A program made the translations under genes and the position numbers. Source: Algibacter miyuki (GTDB lineage: Bacteria > Bacteroidota > Bacteroidia > Flavobacteriales > Flavobacteriaceae). Taken from it: DNA of 64,000 nucleotides. Below the pieces are notes generated by a model. It worked only from the letters and a program-made list of their open reading frames with translations. It did not search any database and was not told where the DNA came from. Below are positions 61,316 through 64,000 of this stretch, one piece after another. How positions within the stretch are numbered: the first letter of the stretch is position 1; every line of letters starts with the position of its first letter. The DNA is taken from assembly GCF_042427745.1 (NCBI RefSeq), contig NZ_JBHMFA010000005.1; one strand, given 5' to 3'.

Positions 61316-64000
61316 ATGACTAGACTAAAGCTATTCACTTATTTTTTTATAACAGCTTGCGCTTATTTAGGCCACGCCCAAACATCAATTAGTGGAACTA
61401 TTACAGACGTTAGCAATGCGCCAATAACTGGTGCTTATATTGAATTAGACACAAGCACGAAGCAATACACCGCAACAAACTCTGATGGGAATTTCAATTT
61501 TTCAAAGGTACCTAACGGAATATACAATTTAACCATTTCGCATTTAGGTTTTAAAACTATTACAAACCAGATTACAGTTAATAAAAACAGCACCGTTTTT
61601 AATTCTGTTTTAAATACCGACTTACTTAATTTACACACCGTTGTTCTTACTGGAAGTTTCAGTCCAAAAACGCAGTTAGAATCTAGTACTTCTGTAAGTA
61701 CATTAAATACGCAAGCTATAAAACAAACTATTCCTCAAGGTACAGCGAGTTTATTGCAAAATATTCCAGGTACATTTATCGACGCATCGGCTGGTGAGGT
61801 ATTTACTAAAATTTATACACGTGGTGTTTCGGCTGCTGCTGAAGATGATACCGGTTGGTACTACGTATCTTTACAGGAAGACGACCTACCTGTGAGCTTA
61901 GTACAACATTCCTATTATGGTCCTGATTTGTTTCATCGTGTGGATTTAATGACCTCTAGTGTTGAAGCTTTACGTGGCGGAAGCGCATCGGTTACCGCTA
62001 TGAATGCGCCGGGTGGCGTTTATAATTTTATTTCCAAACATCGTACATCGGAAGTATTAACCGGAGAAGTGCAACTTCAAACAGGTATTCAAGGTGAAGG
62101 AAACGCATATTACAGAGCCGACGCTGTTTTAGGTGGCAGTTTAGGTAACCATTGGTTTTTTAACGCTGGCGGACATTACCGACATGATGATGGTGCTAGA
62201 AATACCGATTTCACTTTCAGTAAGGGTGGGCAGTTTAAGTTCAACTTAACAAAAGTAAATTCTCGAGGCTATTTTAAACTTTACGGAAAATATTTAAACG
62301 ATTACACCAACCGATATAATGGTGTTGCCGCCACAAATTGGGAAGATCCTGAAGCTGCTTTTGGTCAAGATTTTAACTCGACCGCTTTATTAATGCCATC
62401 TTATGATGCTTCAATTCCTGACGGACGTTATTTAGATGAAGGAAAAACGAATGCTTTTAACCCTGCTAATGGTGTACATGCCAAAGATTTTGCTGTAGGT
62501 TTAGATTTGTTTCAAAATTTAGACAACAATTGGTCTATTAGAAATAACATGAAGTTTTCGACTAAAAATGCGAATTGGCAAACTTCTATAAGTAACGCCT
62601 TTTTATCGCTTAGCGATTTCACAACATATTATTTACCAAGTAACGGCAATCCGTTTCCTGCAGGTCAAATTATTTTCAGGAACGCACAAACAGGAACCGA
62701 AATGGCTAGAATTGATAATAGCCCAATTTTTGCTGGTAATTCTTTTGAATATTTATCCGATGGCCGATTACCTAATGATGCCGTTATGGGTACGTCAACA
62801 TGGTATAAAGACAATGATGCAGACGAGTTTATGCAACAGTTAACCCTTAATAAAAAATGGGATAAACACAATTTAAGTTTCGGGTTTGCCACTGGTTTAT
62901 CGAATACCTCGGTATTTACACAAGGTAGTTTTGCCTTTTCTACTTATGATAATAATCCAACCATGCTACAAGTAACCTTAGAAAACCCGAGTAGCCCTGT
63001 AGTTTACCTATCGGATGAGCAAGGCGTTAGTAATTATGGTGGTTTATTTTTTACAAATAGCCGTGCTGAAATTGCACAAATAGCAACGTTTGTTAATGAT
63101 ATTTGGAGCATTACTGATAAGTTACAGCTAGATTTAGGACTGCGTTATGAATCGATTTACCATAAAGGAAGCAACGACCGTAGTACTCCATTTACTCAAG
63201 ATGGCGGTTTAGATGGTAACGAAAACACCATTTATGATAATAATATATTAGCGCCTACTGGTGAACAAGACGAATTCAACTTTAATTATAATTACTTATC
63301 GTACTCAGCCGGATTAAATTATAAATTAACTGATGACACGTCGCTTTTCGGACGCTATTCAAAAGGAAATAAAGCTCCAGAAATGAATTATTACTTCAAT
63401 AATTTCGCTAATGTACCTATTAATCAAGCTGGCGAAGTTCAAGAAATAAATCAAGTTGAATTGGGGTTAAAATCGACACTTAAAGACTTCTCGTTTACAA
63501 GCACCTTATTTTGGAGTGAACTAAAAAATATTGGCATTTCTAACTTTGAATTTGATGGTGATACAAGCAGTATTTTTTACACACCTATTCAGTTTAATAG
63601 CTCTCAAACCTTAGGTTTAGAATGGGAAACTATTTACAATCCGTTTCAATATTTCACATTTCGTTTTAATGGTGTTATACAAAACCCTAAAGCCACCGAA
63701 TGGCAAGTGTATGATGCAGCTGGCTCTGTTGATGTTGCTGATGATAGCATTATAGATTTCTCTGGAAACCGATTACCTTTTAATCCTAAACTACTTTTCA
63801 ACCTTTCTGCTGAATTTCAAAAAGACAAAGTATCGTCTTTCATTAAATGGAAATATACCGGAAAACGCGAAGGTAACGTAGCCAATGCGTTCCAACTGGC
63901 AGCATACAGTGTTTTTGATGCCGGTTTAGGGTATCAAATAAATAAAAATTTAAGTGCTAGATTAATAGCGAGTAACCTATTTAACTCTGATGGATTAGCC
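61316..64000 (+). CDS. TonB-dependent receptor (3' end outside window)
   Basis: 895 codons are open to the window edge. Starts MTRLKLFTYFF with a signal peptide ending GHAQ, then a CarboxypepD_reg-like domain (GTITDVSNAPITGAYIELD, then GNFNFSKVPNGIYNLTI), a plug (VVLTGSFSPK; QGTASLLQNIPGTFID; EALRGGSASVTAMNAPGGVYNF) and barrel strands. No STN domain. A receptor for an unidentified ligand, divergent from the AraC gene; probably takes up the substrate used by the ThuA/DUF1080 operon (inference). Absent from simple ORF lists because it has no stop in the window. Confidence 0.95.
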   Translation, partial: MTRLKLFTYFFITACAYLGHAQTSISGTITDVSNAPITGAYIELDTSTKQYTATNSDGNFNFSKVPNGIYNLTISHLGFKTITNQITVNKNSTVFNSVLNTDLLNLHTVVLTGSFSPKTQLESSTSVSTLNTQAIKQTIPQGTASLLQNIPGTFIDASAGEVFTKIYTRGVSAAAEDDTGWYYVSLQEDDLPVSLVQHSYYGPDLFHRVDLMTSSVEALRGGSASVTAMNAPGGVYNFISKHRTSEVLTGEVQLQTGIQGEGNAYYRADAVLGGSLGNHWFFNAGGHYRHDDGARNTDFTFSKGGQFKFNLTKVNSRGYFKLYGKYLNDYTNRYNGVAATNWEDPEAAFGQDFNSTALLMPSYDASIPDGRYLDEGKTNAFNPANGVHAKDFAVGLDLFQNLDNNWSIRNNMKFSTKNANWQTSISNAFLSLSDFTTYYLPSNGNPFPAGQIIFRNAQTGTEMARIDNSPIFAGNSFEYLSDGRLPNDAVMGTSTWYKDNDADEFMQQLTLNKKWDKHNLSFGFATGLSNTSVFTQGSFAFSTYDNNPTMLQVTLENPSSPVVYLSDEQGVSNYGGLFFTNSRAEIAQIATFVNDIWSITDKLQLDLGLRYESIYHKGSNDRSTPFTQDGGLDGNENTIYDNNILAPTGEQDEFNFNYNYLSYSAGLNYKLTDDTSLFGRYSKGNKAPEMNYYFNNFANVPINQAGEVQEINQVELGLKSTLKDFSFTSTLFWSELKNIGISNFEFDGDTSSIFYTPIQFNSSQTLGLEWETIYNPFQYFTFRFNGVIQNPKATEWQVYDAAGSVDVADDSIIDFSGNRLPFNPKLLFNLSAEFQKDKVSSFIKWKYTGKREGNVANAFQLAAYSVFDAGLGYQINKNLSARLIASNLFNSDGLA

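Noticed and set aside
61435..61638. Minus-strand frames inside the TonB receptor (also 62665-62892)
   Set aside because: The plus-strand receptor is open for 895 codons with domain motifs throughout.

Overview
The window is AT-rich (roughly one third G+C) and looks like the chromosome of a marine or alginate-degrading member of the Flavobacteriaceae (Bacteroidota). The evidence is a SusC/SusD pair with its own ECF sigma/FecR anti-sigma, a lipoprotein alginate lyase, TonB-dependent receptors with CarboxypepD_reg-like N-termini, a fused arginine/proline operon with a 'transcarbamylase-like' ArgF', two-piece MetH, a HEPN-tailed sulfite reductase, and Bacteroidetes-type promoters (TTG / TAnnTTTG). 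No rRNA, tRNA, CRISPR, integrase or complete insertion sequence was seen.

Layout. 1-2.6 kb: the 3' end of acetate kinase, then a GIN-domain lipoprotein and a PagL-like outer-membrane deacylase. 2.7-8.7 kb: a minus-strand methionine-synthesis operon under a SAM-I riboswitch (MetH homocysteine half, S23-type four-helix protein, ABM-domain protein, MetH pterin/B12 half, an 80-residue unknown, MetF). 8.7-19.1 kb: a complete sulfate-to-cysteine block on the minus strand (DUF2061, CysH, CysD, CysN, sulfite reductase-HEPN, CobA, siroheme dehydrogenase, ferredoxin-NADP reductase, CysE, CysM), preceded by an Rrf2 regulator and a promoter with an inverted repeat at the expected start of transcription. 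19.1-20.1 kb: a PL7 alginate lyase. 20.2-26.8 kb: a second SAM-riboswitch operon (MetY, a MetX-aspartokinase-homoserine dehydrogenase triple fusion, MetZ/MetB-like enzyme). The two riboswitch operons and the cys block together take sulfate and aspartate to cysteine, homocysteine and methionine.

26.9-37.4 kb is accessory: a small membrane-anchored protein broken by a frameshift, gene-poor DNA, a secreted glycerophosphodiesterase, an ECF sigma/FecR/SusC/SusD nutrient-uptake module ending in a strong terminator, more gene-poor DNA with a degraded signal-peptide ORF and an 18-base A tract, and a secreted cysteine-containing unknown. 37.4-41.5 kb: a large cytosolic unknown, then leuA and leuB without leuCD and with a 17-bp hairpin between them.

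41.8-54.6 kb: a 12-gene arginine/proline operon (GNAT, argG, argC, proC, argD, proA, proB, argF', argB, argE, argH, plus a BASS-type transporter at its end). It starts from a good promoter and a roughly 320-nt leader that carries a possible leader peptide and competing GC-rich hairpins. 54.7-64 kb: a carbohydrate locus (ThuA, DUF1080, sugar isomerase/epimerase, Gfo/Idh oxidoreductase, MFS transporter; AraC regulator; divergent TonB receptor running off the window). Its gene set fits the oxidative 3-keto-glycoside route rather than ordinary hydrolysis.

Three families of short dispersed intergenic repeats run through the window. The most distinctive has terminal GGCGTT/AACGC inverted ends and a variable core, in four copies.
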